Origin: Caulobacterales bacterium
GTDB lineage: Bacteria; Pseudomonadota; Alphaproteobacteria; Caulobacterales; Parvularculaceae
Direction of reading: 5' to 3'
Assembly (NCBI GenBank): GCA_020638525.1
Contig: JACKIL010000004.1
Span: forward strand, 1-64,000
Length of the DNA: 64,000 nt
Position 1 is the stretch's first letter, and each line of letters starts with the position of its first letter. The notes beneath the pieces were generated by a model. The model was not told the origin of the DNA, did no database searches, and worked only from the letters and a program-made list of their open reading frames with translations. Of this stretch, positions 7,552 through 16,083 are shown in pieces. Position numbers and translations under genes: made by a program.

Positions 7552-9930
7552 ATGCGGCGTATCATCGATCAATCGTGCGGCGGATTCAGTGCTGGCGGGC
7601 GCGGCGCCCGGGCGCGGCTTCTGTCTGCAAGCGCGTTGGTCGCAGCGGCGGCCGTCGCTGCGGGGCCCGTCGCCGCTCAGACAGCTTCCGCAGGCGACGA
7701 GATTGTCGTCACCGCGCAAAAGCGCGAACAGAGCATTCAGGACATCGGTCTCAGCGTCTCTGCGCTTTCAGGCGAGCAGATGCTTGAGCGCAATGTCGAC
7801 AATCTCGAAGGCGTTCTCGGATTTGTCCCGGGTACGGGCTTTTACGATGTCACCGGCGGCGGCGTGCCGATCATTATCCTGCGCGGCGTCGGCCTGCAGA
7901 ATTTCCGCATCAACGACACGCCGACAACGGCGATCTATGTCGATGAAGTCTACCAGACTTCCGTCGCAGAAGCGGCGGCGACATTATTCGATGTCGAGCG
8001 TGTTGAAGTGATCAAGGGGCCGCAAGGCGGCCTTTACGGGCGTAACGCCGTGGGCGGCGCCGTTCAGGTGATCTCGCGCGCGCCGAGCCTTGAAGAGACG
8101 GAAGGCTACCTCAATCTCGGCTACGGCCAGTATGGCCGCTTCCAGGCAGAGGGCGCGGTTGGCGTTCCGCTTTCGGACAGTCTTGGCGTTCGCCTCAGCG
8201 GGCGCATCGTCACCTCGGACGACACCTATTATCACAGCGTCAGCGGCGGATTTGATCACGGCGCTGAAGAAAAATGGGCGATGCGCGGCGTGCTTCTCTT
8301 CAAGCCGTCGGATTCGGTCGAGATAAGGATCAAGGGCCACGGCGGCAGCGACACCTCAGAGACGCCATTGCTTCGCACAGTCGGCGTTTACGAACGTCTC
8401 GGATATAATCTCGTGCCGGGCTTCAACCTAGCGGACGGCGTCATCCTCAATGCAGGCGGCGCGGCGCCGGGGCTCGGCGCGCTTTGCGCCGCGGTTCTCG
8501 CTGGCCATCGCGATTCAGCGAGCTGCGAAACGCTCGACGGCCTGACGGAAGACGAGCATGGGCTCGTCGGGCGCTATGACAGCGCCAGCAATTTCCGCCC
8601 GCGTCTCGACAACAATTGGTGGGGCGTCTCGGCGCAGGGCAAGTTCGACTTCGGTGATTACACGCTGACGTCGATCACCGCCTATGACGACTTCACGCAT
8701 GGCCGCCTTGTCGACTATGACGCCGTGCCGACCGTGCAGCAGCATGTCGACTATAACAGTGAGATCGAGGCCTGGTCGCAGGAACTGCGTCTTGGCTATG
8801 ACGCGGCCGGAGACCTCTCCTGGCTCATTGGCGCAAGCTACGCTGAAGATACGCTGATGGAAGGAACGCTCCTGACAGGCCAGACAGGTCTTGTGCCGCT
8901 CGCCTTTGGCGGCCTCACGGAAGCTTTCCAGCCCTATACGCAGGAAACAAAAGCGATTGCGGGCTTTGCGCATGTGGACTGGAAATTCTCCGATCAGTTC
9001 AACCTCATCCTCGAGGGGCGCTATACGAGCGAGGAGAAATCGTTCGAAGGCGGCGTCTATCTCCCGCAAATCGACGTGCAGCTGACCTATGCGAACGACA
9101 GCAAGACCTATAGCGCGTTCACGGGCAAGGCCGCGATCGAATGGACGCCTACGAACAATGCGCTGCTTTACGCGAGCGTTTCTCGTGGTTTCAAATCGGG
9201 CGGCTTCTTCGGCGGATTTGCGACGAGCAATGCCCAGCTTGAGCCCTTCGACAAGGAGACCATTCTTGCCTACGAGGCCGGTTTCAAGACCGACTGGCTG
9301 GAGCAGAATCTTCGCCTCAACGGCGCCGTCTTCTACTATGATCGGCAGGATATGCAGGCGACCGGCTTCGATACGTCTGGCGCGATCGGCATCAACAAGC
9401 TGACGAATGTCGGCGATGCGGAAGTCATCGGCGGCGAACTCGAAATGGCGTGGACGCCTGCGGACTTCTTCTCCCTGCAGGGCAATCTCGCCTATGTGCA
9501 TTCCGAAATCGTCAGCTCTGACAAGACGACCTCGGATATTTTCGTTTCGACGTCGTCGGCGTCGTTCAAGGGCGCGCGGCTGCCGAACCAGCCGGAATTC
9601 TCGGCGAATGTCATCGCGCGCGTGCAGCAAGACATCAGCACGCTGGGATTGGGCTTCTTCCAGGCTGAATACAGCTACGCTTCCGAACAGGACCTTCACC
9701 TCGTCGTCATTCCTGAAGAGCGCGCTGTTTCGACGGAGAAGGGCTACAGCCTCGTCAATCTGCGGGCCGGTCTTCAGTCCGAAGAGGGCGGGTGGTCCGC
9801 TTCGGTGTTCGTGACGAACGTCTTTGACGAGAAATACCGCACCGTGGTGACGAATGACACGCTTGGCGGCGTCTACGAACTCTACGGCGCGCCGCGGATC
9901 TGGGGCGTATCGCTCGGCTATTCGTTCTAG
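7552..9930 (+). CDS. TonB-dependent outer-membrane receptor
   Basis: A 792-residue outer-membrane transporter of the kind that imports large or scarce substrates using TonB energy. It has a long N-terminal export signal (cleavage after PVAA near residue 42), then a TonB-box-like segment DEIVVTAQKREQSIQDIGLSV. The plug domain carries RGVG, YVDEVYQT and VERVEVIKGPQGGLYGRNAVGGAVQVIS. A 22-strand-type barrel follows and ends in the C-terminal aromatic signature SLGYSF. GGGAGGGGAC precedes the ATG. The plug resembles the large group of proteobacterial receptors linked to catabolic gene sets rather than classical siderophore receptors. Site C upstream and the TetR gene downstream suggest substrate-inducible expression. 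The ligand is unknown. Confidence 0.95.
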   Translation: MRRIIDQSCGGFSAGGRGARARLLSASALVAAAAVAAGPVAAQTASAGDEIVVTAQKREQSIQDIGLSVSALSGEQMLERNVDNLEGVLGFVPGTGFYDVTGGGVPIIILRGVGLQNFRINDTPTTAIYVDEVYQTSVAEAAATLFDVERVEVIKGPQGGLYGRNAVGGAVQVISRAPSLEETEGYLNLGYGQYGRFQAEGAVGVPLSDSLGVRLSGRIVTSDDTYYHSVSGGFDHGAEEKWAMRGVLLFKPSDSVEIRIKGHGGSDTSETPLLRTVGVYERLGYNLVPGFNLADGVILNAGGAAPGLGALCAAVLAGHRDSASCETLDGLTEDEHGLVGRYDSASNFRPRLDNNWWGVSAQGKFDFGDYTLTSITAYDDFTHGRLVDYDAVPTVQQHVDYNSEIEAWSQELRLGYDAAGDLSWLIGASYAEDTLMEGTLLTGQTGLVPLAFGGLTEAFQPYTQETKAIAGFAHVDWKFSDQFNLILEGRYTSEEKSFEGGVYLPQIDVQLTYANDSKTYSAFTGKAAIEWTPTNNALLYASVSRGFKSGGFFGGFATSNAQLEPFDKETILAYEAGFKTDWLEQNLRLNGAVFYYDRQDMQATGFDTSGAIGINKLTNVGDAEVIGGELEMAWTPADFFSLQGNLAYVHSEIVSSDKTTSDIFVSTSSASFKGARLPNQPEFSANVIARVQQDISTLGLGFFQAEYSYASEQDLHLVVIPEERAVSTEKGYSLVNLRAGLQSEEGGWSASVFVTNVFDEKYRTVVTNDTLGGVYELYGAPRIWGVSLGYSF

Positions 9931-9969
9931 AGCGTCGCGATCTCCGGGCCGGTCGTGATATTCCAGAGG

Positions 9970-9993
9970 GGCGCGGGAGCTCGCTTCCGCGCC
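9970..9993 (+). terminator. possible terminator hairpin after the TonB receptor
   Basis: GGCGCGG (9970-9976) pairs with CCGCGCC (9987-9993) 39 bases after the receptor stop. There is no T-tract, so termination function is uncertain. Confidence 0.35.
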
Positions 9994-10059
9994 TCAACGG
10001 CGAGCCTTCGCGAATCGGAATTTCCGGGCTCGGACTTGAGCGGTCCGCCTCCAGGTAAT

Positions 10060-10075
10060 ATGAGGTAATGCTCAG
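10060..10075. promoter_or_regulatory. operator-like dyad ATGAGGTAATGCTCAG (site D)
   Basis: Matches ATGAG-N5-RCTCAT except for the last base, and ends 15 bases before the TetR start at 10091. This position is typical of TetR autoregulation and is the main reason to pair this regulator with sites A-C. Confidence 0.5.
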
Positions 10076-10090
10076 AAGGCGGGAGCCAGC

Positions 10091-10864
10091 ATGTCTTTGA
10101 ACTTCGCCGACCGGCTTGCCGAACGACTTCGCGAGGCGCCGCCCGCCCGAAAGGCGGACCGTACGCGCGAGCAGTTGAAGGCGGCGGCGGCGCGGGTGCT
10201 TGAAAAGAAGGGCTATATCCAGCTCCGCGCCCTCGACGTGACCAATGAAGCGGGCATGTCGGAAGGGGTCTTCTACACTTACTTCAAGGACAAGAAGGAC
10301 GTCTGCAACGCCGTTCTCGGCGAGTTCCTGCATTTCATCCCGACGCAGCGTCACATTCAGATGGGGTCTACGGGCGATCCCTTCGACGCGATCCGGAAGG
10401 CGAACATTACATGGTTCGCCTGCGTGCGTGCGAATGCGGGCCTCGTCCGTTGCCTTTTCCAGTTGCAGGATAGCGAGAACGACTTCGCAATCCTGATGCA
10501 GCGTATCAGCCGCGACTGGTATGAGTGGGTTTCGAACAAGATCGTCAGCCACTACCCCGAAGGCGCAATCAGCAGCGATGCGCTCGTCATCACGCTCTAC
10601 GCCCTTGGCGGGATGATAGACGAAATGACCCGGTTAATGTGGGTCAATCCGAATCCGGACCTGAACGTGCTTCTGAAGCGCAACCGCGTGAGCGATGAGG
10701 ATCTGGCGGAGCTTCTCGCGATCATCTGGCATCGCGCGGTTTATCCTGCGATCGAGCTTTCGAGCATCCACGGGCCGATCGGGCGGGCGCTGGCGTCGCT
10801 CGAAAATGTCGACCAGAAGAAGCTTGCGCAGAACCTCGACGGTCGCCGCGCGAGCAAGGCATGA
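10091..10864 (+). CDS. TetR/AcrR family transcriptional regulator
   Basis: A 257-residue TetR-type protein. The N-terminal DNA-binding domain (about residues 24-75) reads REQLKAAAARVLEKKGY, then the recognition helix region NEAGMSEGVFYTYFKDKKDV. The C-terminal helical domain is the variable ligand pocket. GGGAG lies 6 bases before the ATG. It sits directly downstream of the TonB receptor on the same strand, and one of four related dyads lies in its own leader. The likely role is repression of the receptor, the ligase/MaoC operon and itself, released by an acyl-CoA or a related metabolite. The family is certain; the regulon is inferred from site positions. Confidence 0.93.
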   Translation: MSLNFADRLAERLREAPPARKADRTREQLKAAAARVLEKKGYIQLRALDVTNEAGMSEGVFYTYFKDKKDVCNAVLGEFLHFIPTQRHIQMGSTGDPFDAIRKANITWFACVRANAGLVRCLFQLQDSENDFAILMQRISRDWYEWVSNKIVSHYPEGAISSDALVITLYALGGMIDEMTRLMWVNPNPDLNVLLKRNRVSDEDLAELLAIIWHRAVYPAIELSSIHGPIGRALASLENVDQKKLAQNLDGRRASKA

Positions 10865-11025
10865 CCGACGATCTCGTCACCTGAAGCGGATCAGGTCCTC
10901 CTCCGGATAGGAGCGCAAGCTGGCCCGGAGGCTTTACTCCGCGGCGAGAGTCGTCATTGACTGTCACCCGCCGCGCTGAAGCGCGGAACCAGCTGGGCGG
11001 TTCTTGCCCGGAAGCGGGGCGATCC

Positions 11026-11388
11026 ATGACAATCTACGGCGTCGCTATCCTCGCCGCCTGCCTTCTGGTCGGAGACATTGCGGGGCGCCTCATTGGCGCC
11101 GCCATCGGCGTTGAGGCGAATGTCGGCGGCGTCGGCATAGCGATGCTGCTTCTGCTGTTCCTTCTGGGACGAGATCAATCGAGGCTCGCGGCGAGCCCCG
11201 GCGTGCGGAGCGGCGTCGAGTTCTGGGCGGCGATGTATATCCCCATCGTCGTTGCGATGGCGGCGACGCAGAACGTCGCCGCCGCCCTGTCGAGCGGCGC
11301 CGTGGCGATCATCGCAGGCCTTGCCGCCGTCGCGCTTGCGCTGATCGCGGCGCCTTTGCTCTCCAGACTCGCGGGCGGCGGCGCATGA
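11026..11388 (+). CDS. madL: malonate transporter subunit MadL
   Basis: A 120-residue membrane protein with about four hydrophobic segments. Its N-terminus MTIYGVAILAACLLVGD and the following ANVGGVGIAMLLLLFLLG match MadL, one of two subunits of a malonate:Na+ symporter in the inner membrane. An upstream in-frame TTG at 10957 would add 23 polar residues that do not fit the family, so the ATG at 11026 is chosen. It overlaps madM by 4 bases, so the pair is translationally coupled. No malonate decarboxylase genes (mdc) are seen nearby. The 161 bases before it hold no clear promoter or riboswitch that I can recognise. Confidence 0.88.
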   Translation: MTIYGVAILAACLLVGDIAGRLIGAAIGVEANVGGVGIAMLLLLFLLGRDQSRLAASPGVRSGVEFWAAMYIPIVVAMAATQNVAAALSSGAVAIIAGLAAVALALIAAPLLSRLAGGGA

Positions 11389-12158
11389 TCGCGGACATTG
11401 TCGCCCATTCGCTTCGCGCCTATTCGCTGATCTTCGCCTTCGCGATTGTCGGCGCGGTCATCTGGCTTTCCTACGGCGCCTCCAATCTCTTCACCAAAGG
11501 ACGGATTCACGGTTCGGCGATCGCCATCGCAGCGGGGCTCGTCGCCGCCTATGTCAGTGGACGGATGACTGGCGGCCCGAAGGGGCTTGCGGATTTTCCT
11601 GCGCTCGCCGGATTCGGCGTGATGGGCGGCGCGATGCTGCGCGATTTTGCAATCGTGTCGACGGCGTTCGGCGCGGACCTTGCGACGTTACGCAAGGTCG
11701 GGCCGGCCGGCGCCTTGTCGATCGTCATCGGCGTCGGCCTTTCGCTTGTCGCCGGCGCCGTCATCGCTGTCGCATTCGGATACAAGGACGCCGTTTCAAT
11801 CGTCACGATCGGCGCTGGCGCGGCGACCTATATCGTCGGTCCAGTAACAGGCGCCGCGCTCGGCGCGACCAGCGACGTCATTGCGCTTTCGGTCGCTGCA
11901 GGGCTTGTGAAAGCGATCGTCGTGATGATCGGCACGCCGCTCTGGGCGTCGCGCATCGGCCTCAACAATCCGGGCGCTGCGATCGTCTATGGCGGTCTTA
12001 TGGGCACGACGAGCGGCGTTGCGGCCGGCCTTGCCGCCACAGATCCCAAGCTTGCCCCTTATGGCGCGATGAGCGCGACATTTTATACGGGCGTCGGATG
12101 CCTTGTGGCGCCGTCCGTGTTCTACCTTGTCGTCAGGTTGCTGACGGGTGAAGCATGA
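11385..12158 (+). CDS. madM: malonate transporter subunit MadM
   Basis: A 257-residue integral membrane protein with about eight transmembrane segments that matches MadM, the larger subunit of the MadLM malonate:Na+ symporter. Characteristic stretches include FTKGRIHGSAIAI, GPKGLADFPALAGFGVMGGAMLRDF and NNPGAAIVYGGLMGTTSGVAAGLAATD. Its ATGA overlaps the madL stop. The next gene downstream (12244) is an exported amidase, so malonate might be released from malonamide-like compounds outside the cytoplasm before uptake; that link is speculative. Confidence 0.9.
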   Translation: MIADIVAHSLRAYSLIFAFAIVGAVIWLSYGASNLFTKGRIHGSAIAIAAGLVAAYVSGRMTGGPKGLADFPALAGFGVMGGAMLRDFAIVSTAFGADLATLRKVGPAGALSIVIGVGLSLVAGAVIAVAFGYKDAVSIVTIGAGAATYIVGPVTGAALGATSDVIALSVAAGLVKAIVVMIGTPLWASRIGLNNPGAAIVYGGLMGTTSGVAAGLAATDPKLAPYGAMSATFYTGVGCLVAPSVFYLVVRLLTGEA

Positions 12159-12243
12159 AGCGCGCTGGCCCTGAGGGTTGCGCGACTTGCGGCGCGGGCC
12201 CTAAAGTTCGGCCTCATCGCAGTCGGGACGTTGGGAACAGCTC

Positions 12244-13755
12244 ATGCAAAGACGTGAATTTCTCGCAGGCGCAGCCAGCGCGGGAGCGATCACCATGATG
12301 GCGTCTTCTTCGGCGAAAGGCCTGCCTGCCGATCCGACGGAAATGAGCGCGTCGGCGCTGTCAGCGGCTATTCGCAAGAAGAAAATCAGCAGCCGCGAAG
12401 TGATGGAAGCGTATCTCTCGCGAATCAAACGCATCAATCCGGCTTACAACGCCATTATCAGCACGCGCGATGAGGACGCGCTTCTCGCCGAAGCGGCGGA
12501 CGCCGATGAAGCGCTCGCGCATGGCGACTATCGCGGCTGGATGCACGGCATGCCTCATGCCGTGAAGGACCTCGCAAACGTCAAGGGAATGCCGACGAGC
12601 TACGGCTCGCCGCTCTTTGCAGGAACCATCGCGGCTGAAGACGATGCCGCCATCGCACGCATTCGCAAGGCCGGCGCGATCTTCATTGCTAAGACGAATA
12701 CGCCGGAATTCGGTCTCGGTTCGCAAACCTATAATCCGGTCTTCGGCGCGACGGGCTGCGCTTATGATCCGTCGTTGACGGCGGGCGGCAGCAGCGGCGG
12801 CGCGGCGGCTTCGCTCGCGCTGCATCTCGTCCCTGTCGCTGACGGCAGCGACATGATGGGATCGCTGAGAAACCCCGGCGCCTACAACAATGTCATCGGT
12901 TTCAGGCCGTCGATCGGCCGCGTACCGGGCGAGCCCGGCGACGAACAATTCTATTCGCGGCTCGGCGTCAGCGGTCCCATGGGCCGCAATGTCGAGGATA
13001 CGATCAAGCTCCTTTGCACGATGGCGGGCTCTGCGCCGTTCGATCCGCGGTCCGGGTTTGAAGACAAGCTCGATGTCGATGCCTTCAGGCCGAAGCGCTT
13101 TGACGAGGTGAAGATCGGTTGGCTCGGCGATTATGGCGGTTATCTTGAAACGGAGCCGGGCATCCTCTCAAGGTGCGAAGCAGGGCTTGCGAAGATGGCG
13201 TCGAATGGCGGCGTCGTTGAGCCGGTGAGCGCCGAGTTCGACATGACGCGTCTATGGAAGACCTGGCTCGATCTGCGCAACTGGTCGCGCGTCGCCTTCT
13301 GGCCGTTCTATGACGACCCGAAAAAGCGCGCGCTGATGAAGCCGGAACTCAATTGGGAGATCGAGCAGAGCCGATCGATCACTGGCGCAGATCTTTACCG
13401 CGCGGCGAATACGCGCTCGGACTGGTTCCGCGCCCTCAACAAGCTCTTCGATAAATACGAGTTTCTTGCTTTGCCGACGGCGCAGGTCTTCTCCTTCTCG
13501 AAGGAGACGCACTGGCCGAAGTCGATCAATGACAAGGCGATGGACACCTATCACCGCTGGATGGAAGTCGTCATCGGGCCGACCCTGGCGGGCCTGCCGA
13601 CAGCGAATGTGCCGGTCGGCTTCGATGACCGTGGGCGGGCGATGGGGATGCAGATATTCGGGCGTTTCGGCGAAGACCGCGCCGTGCTTGAGCTTGCATC
13701 AGCCTATGAGGGTATTGTCGACTGGCTCTCCATCCGTCCAAAACTGCCTTCCTGA
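12244..13755 (+). CDS. amidase-signature hydrolase with Tat signal
   Basis: A 503-residue amidase-signature enzyme that hydrolyses an amide bond with a Ser-cisSer-Lys triad. The residues are Lys108 (HAVKDLAN), cis-Ser183 (AGGSSGGAAAS) and Ser207 (DMMGSLRNP). The 24-residue gap from cis-Ser to the nucleophile equals that in malonamidase E2 (131 and 155). The N-terminus MQRREFLAGAASAGAITMMASSSA is a twin-arginine export signal (RREFL), so it folds in the cytoplasm and acts in the periplasm. It starts 85 bases after madM on the same strand and may be co-transcribed. The substrate is not determined by sequence. Confidence 0.9.
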   Translation: MQRREFLAGAASAGAITMMASSSAKGLPADPTEMSASALSAAIRKKKISSREVMEAYLSRIKRINPAYNAIISTRDEDALLAEAADADEALAHGDYRGWMHGMPHAVKDLANVKGMPTSYGSPLFAGTIAAEDDAAIARIRKAGAIFIAKTNTPEFGLGSQTYNPVFGATGCAYDPSLTAGGSSGGAAASLALHLVPVADGSDMMGSLRNPGAYNNVIGFRPSIGRVPGEPGDEQFYSRLGVSGPMGRNVEDTIKLLCTMAGSAPFDPRSGFEDKLDVDAFRPKRFDEVKIGWLGDYGGYLETEPGILSRCEAGLAKMASNGGVVEPVSAEFDMTRLWKTWLDLRNWSRVAFWPFYDDPKKRALMKPELNWEIEQSRSITGADLYRAANTRSDWFRALNKLFDKYEFLALPTAQVFSFSKETHWPKSINDKAMDTYHRWMEVVIGPTLAGLPTANVPVGFDDRGRAMGMQIFGRFGEDRAVLELASAYEGIVDWLSIRPKLPS

Positions 13756-13884
13756 GGCGCGTCCAACCCCAAATTCGCAATTGAACCGCTTGACGAGCGG
13801 CGCTCAGAAATAATCTCCTGACAGCGGGGTGTGGATCGCGCGGTTTCGCCGGTCTTGATAAGGGCGGGTGTCGGAGGGGGCGTC

Positions 13885-14238
13885 GTGTTTGGGAAGGGTC
13901 TGGGAAGAGGCGTCAGCATTCTGGCCGCCGCTGGCCTCTTGGCCGCTGGCGCGTTCATGGCGTCAGGCGGCGCGCTGTTGCTGACGGAGAGGGCCGGTTG
14001 GGGGCTCGAAGATCGCCTGCGCGGATCGTTGCCGCAAAGCGCGATGGATATATTGGCGAGCGCACAACAACACGTTGCGTCGGCGGCGAAACTTTTCTCT
14101 GCATCAATCGGACCGGATGCAGCGCTTTATGAAGCGTCGATCGCTGCGGCCGGATTTTTGATCTGCGTCGCGCTCCTCCTGATGCTGGCCGCGTTCTTCT
14201 TTCCGTATACGAACCGCGCACAGGAAAGACGCTCCTGA
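13885..14238 (+). CDS. small membrane protein of unknown function
   Basis: I do not recognise this protein. From a GTG at 13885, which has GGAGGGGG four bases upstream, it is 117 residues. There are two hydrophobic helices (about residues 10-32 and 87-106) flanking a soluble segment with DRLRGSLPQSAMDILASAQQHVASAAKLFSAS. A longer reading from a GTG at 13831 is possible but lacks a ribosome-binding site. It ends 1 base before the cytochrome c start, so the two are almost certainly co-translated. It may be a partner or anchor for that cytochrome, which is inference. Confidence 0.6.
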   Translation: MFGKGLGRGVSILAAAGLLAAGAFMASGGALLLTERAGWGLEDRLRGSLPQSAMDILASAQQHVASAAKLFSASIGPDAALYEASIAAAGFLICVALLLMLAAFFFPYTNRAQERRS

Positions 14239-14239
14239 C

Positions 14240-14758
14240 ATGCGCGACCCGCTCTACGAGAACAAGCTCATCGCGACCGTCCTTGTCGCTGCATTGATCA
14301 TCTTCGGCGCGCCGCTCATTGTCGATCGTATATTCCTTGGGCATAACCCTTACAGGCATGCCGAATCGGCGCCTGAGGCCATTGCGGGTCCGGCCGAACC
14401 TTCCATTGTCGAGTCATCCTTTGCCGAGCGTTACGCCGCGGCGAGCGCCGCGTCGGGTGAGCGATCGGCGGTGATCTGCAAGGCGTGCCATCCGGTTGAG
14501 AAGGGTGCGCCTGCGGGCGTCGGGCCAAATCTTTGGGACGTAGTCGGGCGCCGCGCGGCGTCGTTTCCCGGATTTTCTTATTCGGCGGCGCTGCTCGCGC
14601 TCGATCAGGACTGGAGTCCGGAAGAGATCGATAAATATCTCGAGAATTCACAAGGATATGCGCCGGGTACCTATATGGCGCAGCGAATTTCGAATCCCGA
14701 TCAGCGCGCGGCGATCATCAAATATCTGGCGACGCTCTCCGACACGCCGGCGGAGTAA
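14240..14758 (+). CDS. membrane-anchored c-type cytochrome (CycM/c552-like)
   Basis: A 172-residue class I cytochrome c. An uncleaved N-terminal membrane anchor (about residues 10-28) is followed by a flexible linker rich in Ala, Pro and Glu, then a haem c domain with CKACH (80-84). The probable axial Met is Met146 in APGTYMAQRIS. The layout matches CycM, which carries electrons from the bc1 complex to cytochrome c oxidase in alphaproteobacteria. The usual Met-Lys/Phe loop is slightly different here. It faces the periplasm. The small membrane protein just upstream is probably in the same transcript. Confidence 0.87.
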   Translation: MRDPLYENKLIATVLVAALIIFGAPLIVDRIFLGHNPYRHAESAPEAIAGPAEPSIVESSFAERYAAASAASGERSAVICKACHPVEKGAPAGVGPNLWDVVGRRAASFPGFSYSAALLALDQDWSPEEIDKYLENSQGYAPGTYMAQRISNPDQRAAIIKYLATLSDTPAE

Positions 14759-14794
14759 GATGCGAAAGGTTCAGCGAAAGCGCTGGCCCATCGA

Positions 14795-15793
14795 TCATGC
14801 GCTGGCTTTCAAGCCATGACTTTCGGCTGCAATTTCGAAGGAGCGCAAACGCGCCTTATGGTCGAAAATCTGCGCGGTGAGAATGAGTTCGTCGGGTTTG
14901 TATTTGGCGATGAAATTCTCCAATCCGCCGCGGACCGTGTCCGGCGCGCCGACGACGGAGCAGGACAGGGCCTGCGCGAGCATGTCGCGCGCGAGCGGCG
15001 GCAGCCTCTCCTCATAGCCCGCGACAGGCGGCGGCAGCTCGCCCGGATTGCCGGTTCTCAGATTGACGAAGGCCTGTTGCAGCGAGGTGAAGTGGAAGCG
15101 CGCCTCTTCATCCGTATCCGCTGCAAACATGTTCACGCCAAGCATGACGTAAGGTTCGGCGAGTTGTTCCGATGGCTGGAAGCGCCCCCGATAGAACGCG
15201 ATCGCGTTCTCCATTTCCGCCGGCGCGAAGTGGGAGGCGAACGCATAGGGAAGGCCGAGATGCGCGGCGAGTTGCGCGCCATAGAGGCTGGAGCCGAGAA
15301 TCCAGAGCGGCACGTTGAGCCCGGCGCCCGGCACCGCTCGAATAACCTGCCCCGGAACCGCCGGCTGAAAGTACCCCTGCAACTCGACGACATCGTGCGG
15401 GAAACTGGCCGCGCCTGTTTCAAGATTACGGCGGAGCGCGCGGGCCGTCGCCTGATCCCCGCCGGGCGCGCGGCCGAGGCCGAGATCGATGCGGCCGGGA
15501 AAGAGCGAGGCGAGCGTTCCGAATTGCTCCGCGATGACGAGCGGCGAATGGTTCGGCAGCATGATTCCGCCGGCCCCGACGCGAATTCGGGACGTTCCCG
15601 CCGCGATATGACCGATGAGAACGGAAGTCGCAGCGCTCGCAACGCCCCGAAGGTTGTGATGCTCGGCGAGCCAGAAGCGCCGATAGCCCAATCGTTCGGC
15701 GTGGCGCGCAAGGTCCAGCGAATTCGCAAAAGAGCTCGCGGCGTCGCCGCCTTCGACAATGGGACAGAGGTCAAGGACTGATAATGGGATCAT
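14795..15793 (-). CDS. LLM-class flavin-dependent oxidoreductase
   Basis: A 332-residue TIM-barrel protein of the luciferase-like monooxygenase family (bacterial-luciferase alkane-monooxygenase group; many are FMN-dependent and of unknown substrate). The N-terminus MIPLSVLDLCPIVEGGDA and the segments RFWLAEHHN, RIRVGAGGIMLPNHSPLVIAEQFGTL and FPGRIDLGLGRAPGGD are typical. The frame stays open upstream to 16120, but that extension has no family similarity and no start signal, so the ATG at 15793 is used. It is divergent from the TetR gene at 16084. The 290-base gap between them shows no clear operator to me. Confidence 0.9.
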   Translation of the reverse strand: MIPLSVLDLCPIVEGGDAASSFANSLDLARHAERLGYRRFWLAEHHNLRGVASAATSVLIGHIAAGTSRIRVGAGGIMLPNHSPLVIAEQFGTLASLFPGRIDLGLGRAPGGDQATARALRRNLETGAASFPHDVVELQGYFQPAVPGQVIRAVPGAGLNVPLWILGSSLYGAQLAAHLGLPYAFASHFAPAEMENAIAFYRGRFQPSEQLAEPYVMLGVNMFAADTDEEARFHFTSLQQAFVNLRTGNPGELPPPVAGYEERLPPLARDMLAQALSCSVVGAPDTVRGGLENFIAKYKPDELILTAQIFDHKARLRSFEIAAESHGLKASA

Positions 15794-16083
15794 TCCCTGA
15801 CTATAAGCGCAGCGAATTGCGCGACAAAGGCGATTGTTCATCGGTTCAGGATCACAAATTCGGCAGTCCGGCGGGAGCGCATCTTTTTCCGGAGCGGAGG
15901 GGCGCGAACAACTCTCTCTCAGACCAAATGATCCGGAGACGGAGTTAACGCGCGTCGCGGCGGCGCAGGCGGCCATCATTTCGGGTGGGCGGCGAAAGAT
16001 CGGCGGCGCGCTTGCAAATTTCCGCCGCCTCGCATTACGTTTGGGCGAGCGTTGCATTCTGCTCATGGACGAGAATTCGCAAT

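Noticed and set aside
8515..9699. Long reverse-strand open frame opposite the TonB receptor
   Set aside because: It mirrors the codon bias of the receptor gene on the other strand, is highly Arg-rich and has no recognisable domain or start signal. The same holds for 38813-40198 (reverse), 51000-52259 (forward) and 23703-25160 (reverse).
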